Positions 9,179-17,500 of a stretch of 17,500 bases of DNA are shown one piece after another. The stretch's first letter is position 1. Each line of letters starts with the position of its first letter. Position numbers and translations under genes: made by a program. The notes below the pieces were generated by a model. That model had not been told where the DNA came from, made no database searches, and saw nothing but the letters and a program-made list of their open reading frames with translations. The DNA is from Salpingoeca rosetta (Eukaryota; Opisthokonta; Choanoflagellata; Craspedida; Salpingoecidae): the NCBI RefSeq assembly GCF_000188695.1, contig NW_004754909.1, positions 385,906-403,405 on the forward strand, written 5' to 3'.

Positions 9179-10438
9179 GGGTCTGTGCACCATGTGGAGG
9201 ATTGTCGTCTCTGGTGTCGTCATGCTCATGGTGCCTGCGCGCTTTGAGAGTGCTGGCTGGTCAATCAATGTGCCTCGGGTTGCAGATGCTTCCATCGAAA
9301 CAACCCTGCTTTCTTTGTTTTGTCTTCGCCTAGGCACCTCGTTTCTTGTTTTTACTAGCCCGCGTAGAGTACTCTTTGCGCTAGAAGCACTAATATATTG
9401 AACCGTCACCGAGAGCCCTCCGTTTGCCCGCGCACCTTTTTTTGTTGCTGTTGTTTCCCGCGTTATCGCTGTCGCTTCTTGTCCTTGCATCTGAATATGT
9501 GTTGTCTCTTGTGCAACTTTGTGATTTTGTTGTTTTCCATACTTGGCACACATGCATACGGTCTGCGCAGTCCCTCTTCCGTTTGTGTTCTTCATACACA
9601 CTCCATCCTTTCCGTTCTTTTCCCCCACAGCCCACTCCCACTCATATGTACGTCCCTGAGGTTTCTTCCTTAGTTCCTTGTTCCCAACTTCATGTGAAAG
9701 TCCTTTACACATAAACAATCCAGATTAGCGGAAGTGACATGAGATGAGACTTCCATCAACAACACAGCCGCTTCAATCACGTGTGTGTGTGATCGTGGCT
9801 TTTGATGGGGTTGAAGGGCAGTAAGCCAGGCACAGAGCACAACGCAGACATCAGCCGGACACCGCACACACGTGGCACAGCAACACACAGACGACTACGA
9901 CCGTGTCGATCGTGTTTGCAACACATCGCCACTCAACGCAGCTAAACATTATTGGTGCGATGCGGATTGTCCATGAAACATTTCCAGAGAAATTCGCACA
10001 TAGGATTGCCTCATGCACCCAAGCAAGGCATGGTCGCCTCCTCTTGCCTTTGCCTGCCTGCCTTTGCCTTTGCCTTGCTTGCTTGCTGTGCCTGCAGGCA
10101 ACACCACCACCACCCACCACACAGCTTGAGTCACCCAGTCACCCCTCCTTCTCTGCTGCGCCACTCGCCCTTGCTTGCAGTGTAGATTGACGCAATCCGC
10201 AAAACATGGCTCTGTCTGCGTGAAGAGTAACGAGCCTTTGCCCCGCGGCTGCGGCTGCGAGAGACGGCAGGCATGTGGACATGAAGCAATCGCACTGTGC
10301 GTTGCTGTTGCGTGCGGGGTTGACTGCCTGCTGCATGGCACAGGTCGCACAACCATTCATGGGCTTCCCCATCACAGCACATCATCATCCCGCTCCATTT
10401 CCTCTTCCCTCCTTTTTTTCTCTTCCCTCCTGGTGGCT

Positions 10439-10439
10439 T

Positions 10440-10516
<77 letters not shown>

Positions 10517-10537
10517 CAGCACACACACACACACACA
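10439..10537 (+). repeat. (CA)n microsatellite upstream of transporter 3
   Basis: About 100 bases of CA repeat with two GCA interruptions, ending some 90 bases before the chosen start of copy 3. It is either 5' untranslated DNA or the end of a leader intron. Confidence 0.9.
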
Positions 10538-10625
10538 TCTTCAGCCAGCGACACCAAGCCAACTACTTCGACCACACCACCCACAGCACAGCACCGGCAC
10601 TTCAGCACAAAACAAGAACGAGGCT

Positions 10626-12388
10626 ATGGCTACCTCAAGGCCTCCGCTCGATGGAAAACGGGCGCTGTCGCTCTCGCCTGTACAAACACTCTCACCAACA
10701 TCTTCAACACTGCCACCTGAACCTGCACCACAACAGCAAGGAGGATATGGTGGTTCCAAGGCATCCCAGCGAGATCAAAGCCAGCAGCAGGCACAGCATG
10801 TTGACGATGAGCTGCACTCCCACTTGACCGAGGAACAGCAACAGCGACAGCTGCTGCTCTCCGGTGAAGGCTGGAAGAAGAAAGACGAGGCAGAGATTAA
10901 GCCCTTCACAGACGTCACCATCACGGCCAAGCCGCCAGTGACGGGCCGGCACTACATGTGGCTCACCCTCTTCCTAACAACCCTTTTTACTGGCTCCGGC
11001 GTCTTCCTCTTCCGCGTGCAAGTCGTCGTCATGGGCGACGATGACGCGCTCGACCCCGGCACATTCATCGCCTTCCTCTTGATCGGATACTTTGCGGGAC
11101 AGCTCCCATATATCATCCACCTATTGCGACAAATCACCAGCATCAGGCCCAGCAAGTTCTTTCTGCTTGGCGCGCTGGCGGGCATCGTGAACAACGCGGG
11201 CATGAACGGCTACGTGCTCTTGACCACGGGCGGCGGCGAGGCCTCGCTGCTGGCACCACTGACCTCCCTCTGGGTCATCATCCCCGTGTTTTACGGCGTG
11301 TTTCTGGTCGGCGACCGCTTGCCCGTCCGGCGGTGGGTCGGCGTGCTGCTGTCCATCGGCGCAGGCATCATGTTTGCCTTCAGCGGCGGCAACAACGGTG
11401 TTGACTTCAGCGACGGGCGCACCGTTGGCCTCTTCTTCCTCTGCTTCATCGGCTGGGGAACGGGGACAGCGCTGTGGCAGGTGTTCTCCAACGAGCAGGG
11501 CGGCGCCTTTGCCGCAGGCTTCTGCACCAACGTCATCAGCTTCGTCATCACAGGCATCATCTTCATTGCCGCCGTCCACGGAGGCGTCGACTGGCACCTC
11601 ACTGCCGGTCACGCCATTGTCGTCGTTGGCGGCGCGCTGTACGGCATTGGCACGCTTGCGTTCTTCCACCTCTGCAAGACAATGCCTGACGAGGCCGCTG
11701 TACTCGGCCCGCTCTCGTCCCTCTCATCCGTCTGGGCCGTGCTCTTTGGCATGATCATCCTCAGCGAGTCATCGCGCCCCGTCAAGGTCCTCGGCGTCAT
11801 TGCCGCTGTGTTCGGCGTTCTTCTCATGGGCATCAAGGACTTGACTGAGCTCAAGGAGGTGGTGTTCAAGAAGTACGGTGAAGCGGTTGTACATGAGCAT
11901 GTCAACCTGCTCGCCGCCAAGCCCGCAGTGCGTGGTGGGTACGATGTGTCCGACGCTGCTGCGGAGGATGTTTGCGTCGTCATCCGCACTGCCCGTGCAC
12001 GAAAGGGGCGCGTGCTGCTCACGCTCGAGGTGAGCGCGCCTCTCCTGTCCACCAGCGAGCCGCAAATGATTCACCTTCCCCGCATCATGGTTGACCCCAG
12101 CACATTCGAAGAAGAAGACGACAAGGAAGATGATGATGATGATGAAGAAGAAGATGCCAGAGGCGATGAGAACAGCGGCAATGCAGACCAAGGGCGCTCG
12201 GGCTTGAAGAACTGTGATCAGAACAAGGACAGCAACGGCAGCAGCAATAGCAACGGCAACACCGCAACGAGTGCGAGCGCGAGTGCAGACAGCGATGTGG
12301 ATGCCGCCAAGGAAGCGAAGGAAGGTACCACTGAAGAAACAAAGGAAGGTCACGCCAAAGGTTTGGAGGAGGATAGTCGTACCAGAGC

Positions 12389-12443
<55 letters not shown>

Positions 12444-12779
12444 CGGGAGCAGCCAACGCAGCAGTGGTTGGAAGAAGAGGAAGGACATGCGGCGTTATCA
12501 CCAAGAGAAGGGACAGCAGCAACTGCAAGTCCTACTCGCACGGCTGCGAGTGATGTAAATTCAGCGATGACCATATCAACAACAGCAGCAAAAGAAGCAG
12601 CAACCGCAGAAGCAGCAACCAAAGCAGAAACCACAACAACAGCACTACCACCATCCTTATCACCAGCCCCACCAACAGGGAGAGCGCCAGCAGTATCAGC
12701 AGCAACCAATGCAGATTCGACCGTGGTGTTTGTTGGAGACGACGCTGACGGTGCTGGCACACATGCCAAGAATAATTGA
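10626..12779 (+). CDS. EamA-like DMT family transporter, copy 3 (717 aa, intronless, poly-Gln tail)
   Basis: The third and most diverged paralogue. I chose the ATG at 10626 (MATSRPPLDG). It has G at -3 and +4, lies after the CA tract and gives an N terminus similar in length to the other copies. An in-frame ATG at 10275 would add 117 residues, including translated CA repeat, and is unlikely. The protein has a Gln/Glu-rich N terminus, DVTITAKP, helix 1 from residue 111, MGDDDALDPGTF at 136-147 and ten helices ending near 405. The conserved tail region follows (YDVSDAAAEDVCVVIRTARARKG; LEVSAPLLST). After it comes an acidic Asp/Glu block, Ser/Asn/Ala-rich sequence, 18 glutamines at 589-606, Thr/Ala-rich sequence and a final DSTVVFVGDDADG resembling the ends of the other copies. 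Its tail is about 100 residues longer than theirs. Confidence 0.83.
12390..12443 (+). repeat. (CAA)18 coding repeat, poly-glutamine in transporter 3
   Basis: Eighteen pure CAA codons encoding Gln 589-606. Copies 1 and 2 have Asn (AAC) runs in their tails. CAA and AAC are the same trinucleotide array read in different frames. Confidence 0.93.
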
Positions 12780-13261
12780 CGGGTTGTCCGAGATTTCGCA
12801 GTGATAGTCCAGGACAGGCTATTGTCACTTCATGTGTGTGTGTGTGTGTGTTGTGTATGTGTTGCGTGTGTGTGTGTTGTGTGTCGCGAATGGTTTGTCC
12901 AAAGTCGCACGCCCTTGCTCTCCAACGTTCATTCGTCTCGCTTGTTTGTTGGGCTTGAAGGTGGATCCAATGTCTCCTCACACGTGAGCGTGCATAACAA
13001 GCAAAATTGGACCCTTGTCAAGTTGAACAGTCCCACAAACAGAGAGCTGACGCACAAACAGACACAGACACAACCCAGACAGACAGACACAACTACAGAC
13101 AGACACAACACGCACAACACAGACAGACACAGACACAACACAGACAGACAGACACAACTACAGACAGACACAACACACACAACACAGACAGACACAACAC
13201 ACAGACCACACACACACACACACAGACAGACAGACAGACAACAGACACACACTAATGCGTG
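12780..13261. other. Convergent 3' spacer between transporter 3 and FOXRED2
   Basis: Both neighbours end here, so the stretch must hold two 3' untranslated regions and terminators. It contains GT repeats (12832-12885), a short unique segment (12886-13040) and a GACA/CAACA repeat field (13060-13256). I saw no recognisable coding sequence and no clear AATAAA on either strand. Confidence 0.6.
13060..13256 (+). repeat. (ACAG)n/(ACAAC)n repeat field with a 65-bp tandem duplication
   Basis: Compound repeat of GACA, CAGA and CAACA units ending about five bases before the FOXRED2 stop codon. Positions 13076-13140 and 13141-13205 are two copies of a 65-base unit. Their first 55 bases differ at about one position, and the ends have diverged. 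Confidence 0.8.
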
Positions 13262-14750
13262 TTACACGCCAGCGCTTCTCCTCTTGTTCTTGTTCTTCTT
13301 GGTTCTGCGCTTGGACGTGCGCCGTCGTCGGCGCGGTGTTGTGCTCTTCGTCGTGGCTTCCCCCCTCTGTCCCTGTTGCTGTTGTCCCTGTTGTTGCTGT
13401 TGTTGTCGCTGTTGCGCTTCATCCGCTCCACCTGCGTCACGTGCACGGGGACTGGCTCGGTGTCGGCGACCAGTGCTGCCACTGCCCTCTCTGTCGTCCT
13501 CATGGTCACCGCTTCTGACTGACCGCTTGGGGCGAAACCTGATTCGCTTCCCTTCAACCCAGGCTCCACCACCCTCCTTGTCATCCTCATCGCCACCATC
13601 ATCATCACTCTCAAAGGTGGCGTGTCCATTGTGATCATGGTCGCCATGATCCCCACCACCACCACCACCACCACCACCGTCATAGTCATCATTGTCGTGG
13701 TTCGCGTGCTGCCCAAAGATGGTGTCGCGCATGTGCTCGTCGCCCTCGCCTACGTCATCGCCGGCCATCTGACCAAGGTTGCTGAAGAGGTTGGTGATGC
13801 GATCCAGTGATGCCAGCACATTGTCGGCATCAGCAAACAGCTCACGCAGCTCTTCCTTGTCTTCGGCACTCAGGTCCTCGCTCCCCTCCCAGTCGCCGCC
13901 ACCACGCTCACGGACCACACTGCCAACCTCACCGTAACCGTCGCCATGGTAATCGCCGTCATCAAACTCGCGATCGCGTTCATCATCATCGTCGTTGTCA
14001 TTGGCCCACAACTCTTCCTCTCCCCCCACATCCCCATGATCGCCACCACGCTCACTGCCATGCCCTGCATATTTTCGTTTTCCCAGTACGGCGTCGCCGG
14101 CGCCACGACGACCACCACCACCACCATCGGCATAATGATCATCCTCTTCCTCTGCGTCGCCTCCTCGACCACGTACACGGGTTTTACCCTTCACCTTCTC
14201 TGTCCCTCCCCCCTTCCCTGCGTACTTGTTTTGTGCCCTTTGTGCCTTGGATGCCTTGTCTGCTTCCTGCTTCTGCCGGTCCAGCCGCTTGCCCAGACGC
14301 TCGCTCGCCTCACGTGCGTGCGCCACTGATGCCTGCACATCTTGCAGCTCTGGCATCTCCGCGACAGGCTGCTCCAATGCCTCGCTCAGCGTGTCCACAA
14401 ACACCTTCATCTGCTCCTGCGTCATGCCTGCAGGCACACCACCGCCAGCACCGTCGCCGCTGCTGCCAACGGTGTTGGTGCCGCCCTGCTCGTCTGCAAA
14501 CTGCACGCCACGTGCGCCGCGAAGCATGGCCATCCCATCCCACGCACTGGCATCCTTGTGGCGGTCCGGTGTTGGCGCGCGCGCATCCACCGTGTCCTGG
14601 ATGTCAAGCATGACGTCAACGAGGTCATCTGGCGCCATGTTTAGGTTGCGGCGCACCCAGTCCTGCGGGTGAAGGCTGGTGCGGGCCTGCTTGGAAGCAG
14701 CGCGGAGCTTCACAGCGTGGATGGGCGACGCGCTTGGTGTGGACATCAGT
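13262..14750 (-). other. Lineage-specific charged C-terminal extension of the FOXRED2-like protein
   Basis: This part of the last exon has no counterpart in animal FOXRED2 as I know it. In order it holds two likely helical, coiled-coil-like segments. The first starts near TQEQMKVFVDTLSEALEQ and continues through an Ala/Lys/Gln-rich helix. The second is DKEELRELFADADNVLASL. Gly/Asp/His-rich acidic blocks lie between and after them, including a nine-Gly run at about 13652-13678. A Gln/Arg/Lys-rich tail ends KNKNKRRSAGV. The reading frame is open throughout and continuous with the conserved part, so no fusion by mis-splicing is needed. Confidence 0.6.
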
Positions 14751-16103
14751 TCCGGCCGTGTTGCCAGCAGTCCGGCCAGGAAGCGCACCAGGGGTTCGAT
14801 GTGTGCCTCCAGGTGTGCAAAGTCGATGAACACGCTCTCCATCATGTGGTGAATGGCCACGGCCTGGGAGGACTGGCGGTTGCTCTGCCATTCCGTGACG
14901 TCATCGGCTGTCTTGCGTAATTCAGGGTTGACGTGCGTGAAGTGCACGTGCTCGCTTCCATCATAGCGCAAACCCGTGTAGTACCGAATCACCGGGTGCA
15001 AGAAGTTGCTGCGGTGGCCCTGTTGCGTGTGCGCACGGGGCGCGTGGGGGATAGTCAGGATGAGCAGTTGTGAGGAGCGAGAAAAGCAACATGTGAGTGC
15101 AAACGTGAGCGCGAGCGAATGCATCTACCACACAAACATGCAAACATAGACACGCACACACACAGACAGACACAGACAGAAACAGATACGCACACGCACA
15201 CATGCAAACATGCACACAGACAGACACAGACACACGCACGCACAGACATACACGCACGCACGCACACAGACACACACACGCACGCACGCACACACACAGA
15301 CGCACACACACACATAGACACACTCACAGACACACAGACACACAGACACACAGACACAGCACTGCACACCTCGTCTGGGTGCAGCGCAGGGTCGACATGA
15401 TCTGCGCCAAAGACATCAAACTTTTCTCGCGTCTTTCCAAAGTCTGGATGGTACTCGAGCGTAACGACGAGAAATGAGCGATGAAGGAACGCCTCACTTG
15501 TGAACAGAAGGTCACATGGCACGTGACTCTGATGCCGCCAGCAAGCCTTGTTTCTTCGACGGTCACCACCACCATTATTGCTGCTGTCGTCTTTGTCGTC
15601 GTCATCATCGCTGCTGCGCGGGTCCTTTCCATTGGCGTAGGTGTTGTCATGGTCACAGTCTCGATCGAACCACAGCACTTCGCACAGGGACGTGTACATC
15701 TGGTAAAGCCCGCTTGAGTACTGCACGCGTTCGATGATGGTGGACGCAATGTCCGCTGCTGTGTTTGGGACGGCGACTGTTGGCCACGGGCGGCTGAAAT
15801 ATCGCTCGCCAAGCACGTTGCCCAGCGTCTCCACTGCATAGCGAAAGCCGTGCACAGCAAACACGGCCGAGCGCTTGTTGTCACGACCCGCCATGAGGGT
15901 GCCTGACATGAAAAACGAGGAGGAGGGAGGGGGCGTCAGTGTACGGGAGGATAGATGGGAAGCGAAGCACGTGCGAACACACATGTACGCAGCACCTTTG
16001 CATGTTCACAACCAGACAAGCAGACAGGCAGACAAGCAGACAGACAACAGGCAAGCGCACAATCAGACAGACAACAAGACAGACAAACAGACAAGCACAC
16101 AGG

Positions 16104-16143
<40 letters not shown>

Positions 16144-17500
16144 CATGCATCCACAGGTCTACACACACACACACATGCATGCGTACATACAAATACACAC
16201 ACACATACAAACACACACACATGCATGCGTACATACAAATACACACACACACACACACATACAAACACACACACTTACCGGCATAAAAGAGGTGGTCTGT
16301 GTTGACGGATTCCCATTCTGGAGTGAGGAGTGGATACTTCTTCCGTGTGTCCAAACGCGGTGCCGAGGATGCATCAAAGATGGTTGCGTCAGTCTGGAAG
16401 CCGAGTGCGCGAATGACATAATCGTAGGTGGCAGCACGTGCGGTGAATGTGCGCTGGTCACTGCGACCGGGAAACAGAATGTGCATTGCCTCCTGCGCGT
16501 CCTTGATTGGGCCCTGCCCATAGTATGTCGTGTCTGCCTCGATGGAGCCGTCGGCGTGTCGACCAAATGACGACTGCGCACTGATGATGCACGTGGAGAT
16601 GAAGTTCTGTGCCTTGAGCTGGTATGTGTCGAGGAAAGCTGCGTTGATGCTGCGGACGTCGCCTGCGTAGTGCGTCTGCCACGAGAACTTGGGTGGGTTG
16701 CGCGAGCACATCTCGACAAAGTTGGCCACCCCGGAGATGTTGTTCGCAACCTGCATACGCGGTGCAGTGTGCATGCGAGTGTGTTGTGTGTTGTGAGGGT
16801 GGATGTTTGAACGAAACACAAGATGCGCGTGCATACAGACACAGACACAGACAGCCAGCCACACACACACACAGATACAGACAGACAGACACACACACAC
16901 ACACACACATGCACATACCTACAGATAGACAAACATAGACGCACAGACACACACACACATACATACACAGACAAAGTGGTGCACCTCAAAGGCGGAGTTG
17001 CCTGCTCCCAGGATAAGGACGCGCTTGCCCCTGTACTTGTGCAGCGATGAGGTTGGATCAAAGTCCTCGTAGCCCTCCGTGTTCTCAATGCCGGGTGCCA
17101 CGCGTGGATATGACGGGATCGGCGTGCCCGTTGCCATGACAAGCGGGAGGCAGGTGCGCTTGAAGGTGGAACCGTCGTCGTTGCGCTGAAGGTGCAGCGT
17201 AAAGGGCACGGTGTCTCCTTCATCGTCACCATCGAGCCCCTGTGCTTTGCTGTCCGCTGTCGTCTTCTTGTTCGTCCTTCTGCCCTTTCTCCTCTTGTTC
17301 TTCTGTTTGGTTGGCTGGACGCGGGGCCGGGAGACGCGCGTGACCGTCGTGTTGAACTGGATGTTGAGGTTGTAGATGCGAGCAAAGTCGTTGAGGTAGT
17401 CGACCATGCGATCGGCGGGCGGATAGAACTCGGTGCTGTAGTTGCGGAAGAGCAGCTGCCCACGCGGATCGTCGCCATCGGTGATGAGCGAGTTCCAGTC
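13262..17500 (-). CDS. FOXRED2: FOXRED2-like (ERFAD) FAD-dependent oxidoreductase, four exons visible, 5' end missing
   Basis: The exons, read on the minus strand, are 17500-16985 (5' incomplete), 16750-16279, 15902-15370 and 15019-13262. The introns are all GT-AG with matching phases (0, 1, 0). The stop is TAA at 13264-13262. The 1092 visible residues begin near DWNSLITDGDDPRGQLLF, so roughly the first hundred residues are missing, including any signal peptide and the first FAD-binding GxGxxG. Family landmarks are MVDYLNDFA, GIENTEGYEDF, the second dinucleotide-binding loop VLILGAGNSAFE and LDTYQLKAQN. YDYVIRALGF, HGFRYAVETLG, SSGLYQMYTSL and SNFLHPVIRYY follow. They match vertebrate FOXRED2 in order and spacing. 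In animals this flavoprotein sits in the ER lumen and takes part in ER-associated degradation. A basic insert (KQKNKRRKGRRTNKK) interrupts the first region. After about residue 607 a charged extension of roughly 490 residues follows, with no KDEL-like end. Confidence 0.9.
15131..15369 (+). repeat. CA/CAGA repeat filling the 5' part of FOXRED2 intron 3
   Basis: On the sense strand this is GT/GTCT/GTGC repeat that starts at the donor (GTGTGC, GT at 15369-15368) and runs for about 240 bases. The last 110 bases of the intron, down to the acceptor at 15021-15020, are unique and pyrimidine-rich. Confidence 0.85.
16018..16278 (+). repeat. Compound CA / CAGA / ATGCATGC repeats in FOXRED2 intron 2
   Basis: The intron is 16278-15903, with a strong donor GTAAGT and a TCAG acceptor. 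The block contains CAGACAAG units (16018-16095), pure CA runs and internal tandem duplications. A segment around ATGCATGCGTAC recurs at 16175 and 16221 (period 46), and AGGTCTACACAC recurs at 16101 and 16155 (period 54). Confidence 0.85.
16751..16984 (-). repeat. FOXRED2 intron 1 rich in GT repeats
   Basis: On the sense strand the intron starts GTGCACC. GT, GTCT and TATG repeats then fill 16970-16840, and the remainder to the ATGCAG acceptor (16752-16751) is mostly unique with CACAACACAC motifs. It joins GNSAFE to VANNISGV in phase 0, which reproduces the conserved FOXRED2 sequence. Confidence 0.85.

Larger units (their letters stand above)
9014..10625. other. Spacer between transporters 2 and 3; no gene recognised
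   Basis: This 1.6-kb stretch holds the 3' region of copy 2 and the 5' region of copy 3. It contains a GTTT tetranucleotide array (9123-9178), a pyrimidine-rich AT-leaning stretch (about 9300-9700), CTGC/CTTTGC short repeats (10045-10090) and a long CA tract (10439-10537). A 255-codon open frame on the minus strand (9718-8951) runs through the TTTG array and the end of copy 2. It looks like no known family, and I treat it as chance. An in-frame extension of copy 3 back to 10275 would translate the CA tract as His-Thr. Confidence 0.6.

Noticed and set aside
8951..9718. 255-codon open frame on the minus strand downstream of transporter 2
   Set aside because: It runs through the GTTT array as an NKQT repeat and overlaps the end of copy 2. 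No conserved motif, no splice support and no good start context.
10275..10625. N-terminal extension of transporter 3 from an upstream in-frame ATG
   Set aside because: It would translate a CA microsatellite as His-Thr repeats and has no counterpart in copies 1 and 2. The ATG at 10626 has a better context.
13007..13255. Regular short repeats that might suggest a CRISPR-like array
   Set aside because: There are no uniform repeats separated by unique spacers. It is a GACA/CAACA simple-sequence field in a eukaryotic spacer.
15119..15400. Open frames rich in Thr-His or Cys-Val in the FOXRED2 introns
   Set aside because: They are translations of CA or GT repeats inside introns whose boundaries are fixed by the conserved FOXRED2 sequence on both sides.
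1..17500. tRNA, rRNA or mobile-element genes
   Set aside because: I looked for T-loop-like GGTTCGA motifs, transposase or reverse-transcriptase motifs and terminal repeats. The only GGTTCGA seen (about 14790) lies within the FOXRED2 coding exon, with no cloverleaf around it.

Overview
The window is nuclear DNA of a GC-rich, intron-containing eukaryote. Two of the five genes have GT-AG introns, coding exons are rich in G/C third positions, and introns and spacers are packed with (GT/CA)n and other simple repeats. Proteins carry homopolymer runs (Ser, Asn, Gln, Asp). The combination of a USP-type deubiquitinase and a FOXRED2-type ER flavoprotein with this repeat style suggests a unicellular holozoan such as a choanoflagellate. 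That placement is inference, and no species is claimed.

Layout, left to right. (1) Positions 1-2673, minus strand: a ubiquitin-specific protease in at least five exons, with its 3' end beyond the left edge. (2) 2674-3660: a spacer with no confident gene, between the divergent USP and the first transporter. (3) 3661-12779, plus strand: three single-exon, tandem paralogues of a ten-helix drug/metabolite-transporter (EamA-like) membrane protein, 607, 620 and 717 codons long. Their start codons are about 3.5 kb apart, with about 1.6 kb of repeat-rich spacer between genes. (4) 12780-13261: a convergent 3' spacer with GT and GACA-type repeats, including a 65-bp tandem duplication. (5) 13262-17500, minus strand: a FOXRED2 (ERFAD-like) flavoprotein in four exons, with its 5' end beyond the right edge and a roughly 490-residue charged C-terminal extension.

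The USP and FOXRED2 proteins both belong to ubiquitin or ER-associated degradation biology in animals, but nothing here shows that the five genes work together. The transporter array looks like a lineage-specific tandem expansion kept partly homogeneous by gene conversion. The copies share near-identical nucleotide blocks in a patchwork (copy 1 with copy 2 over the 3' part, copy 2 with copy 3 in the middle), and their tails and extreme N termini have diverged.

The most notable points are the mosaic transporter cluster with its conserved soluble tail domain, the sense-strand GT repeats in the 5' parts of the introns of both split genes, and the unusual FOXRED2 C terminus without a KDEL-like signal. 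I found no RNA genes, mobile elements or CRISPR arrays that I could support.
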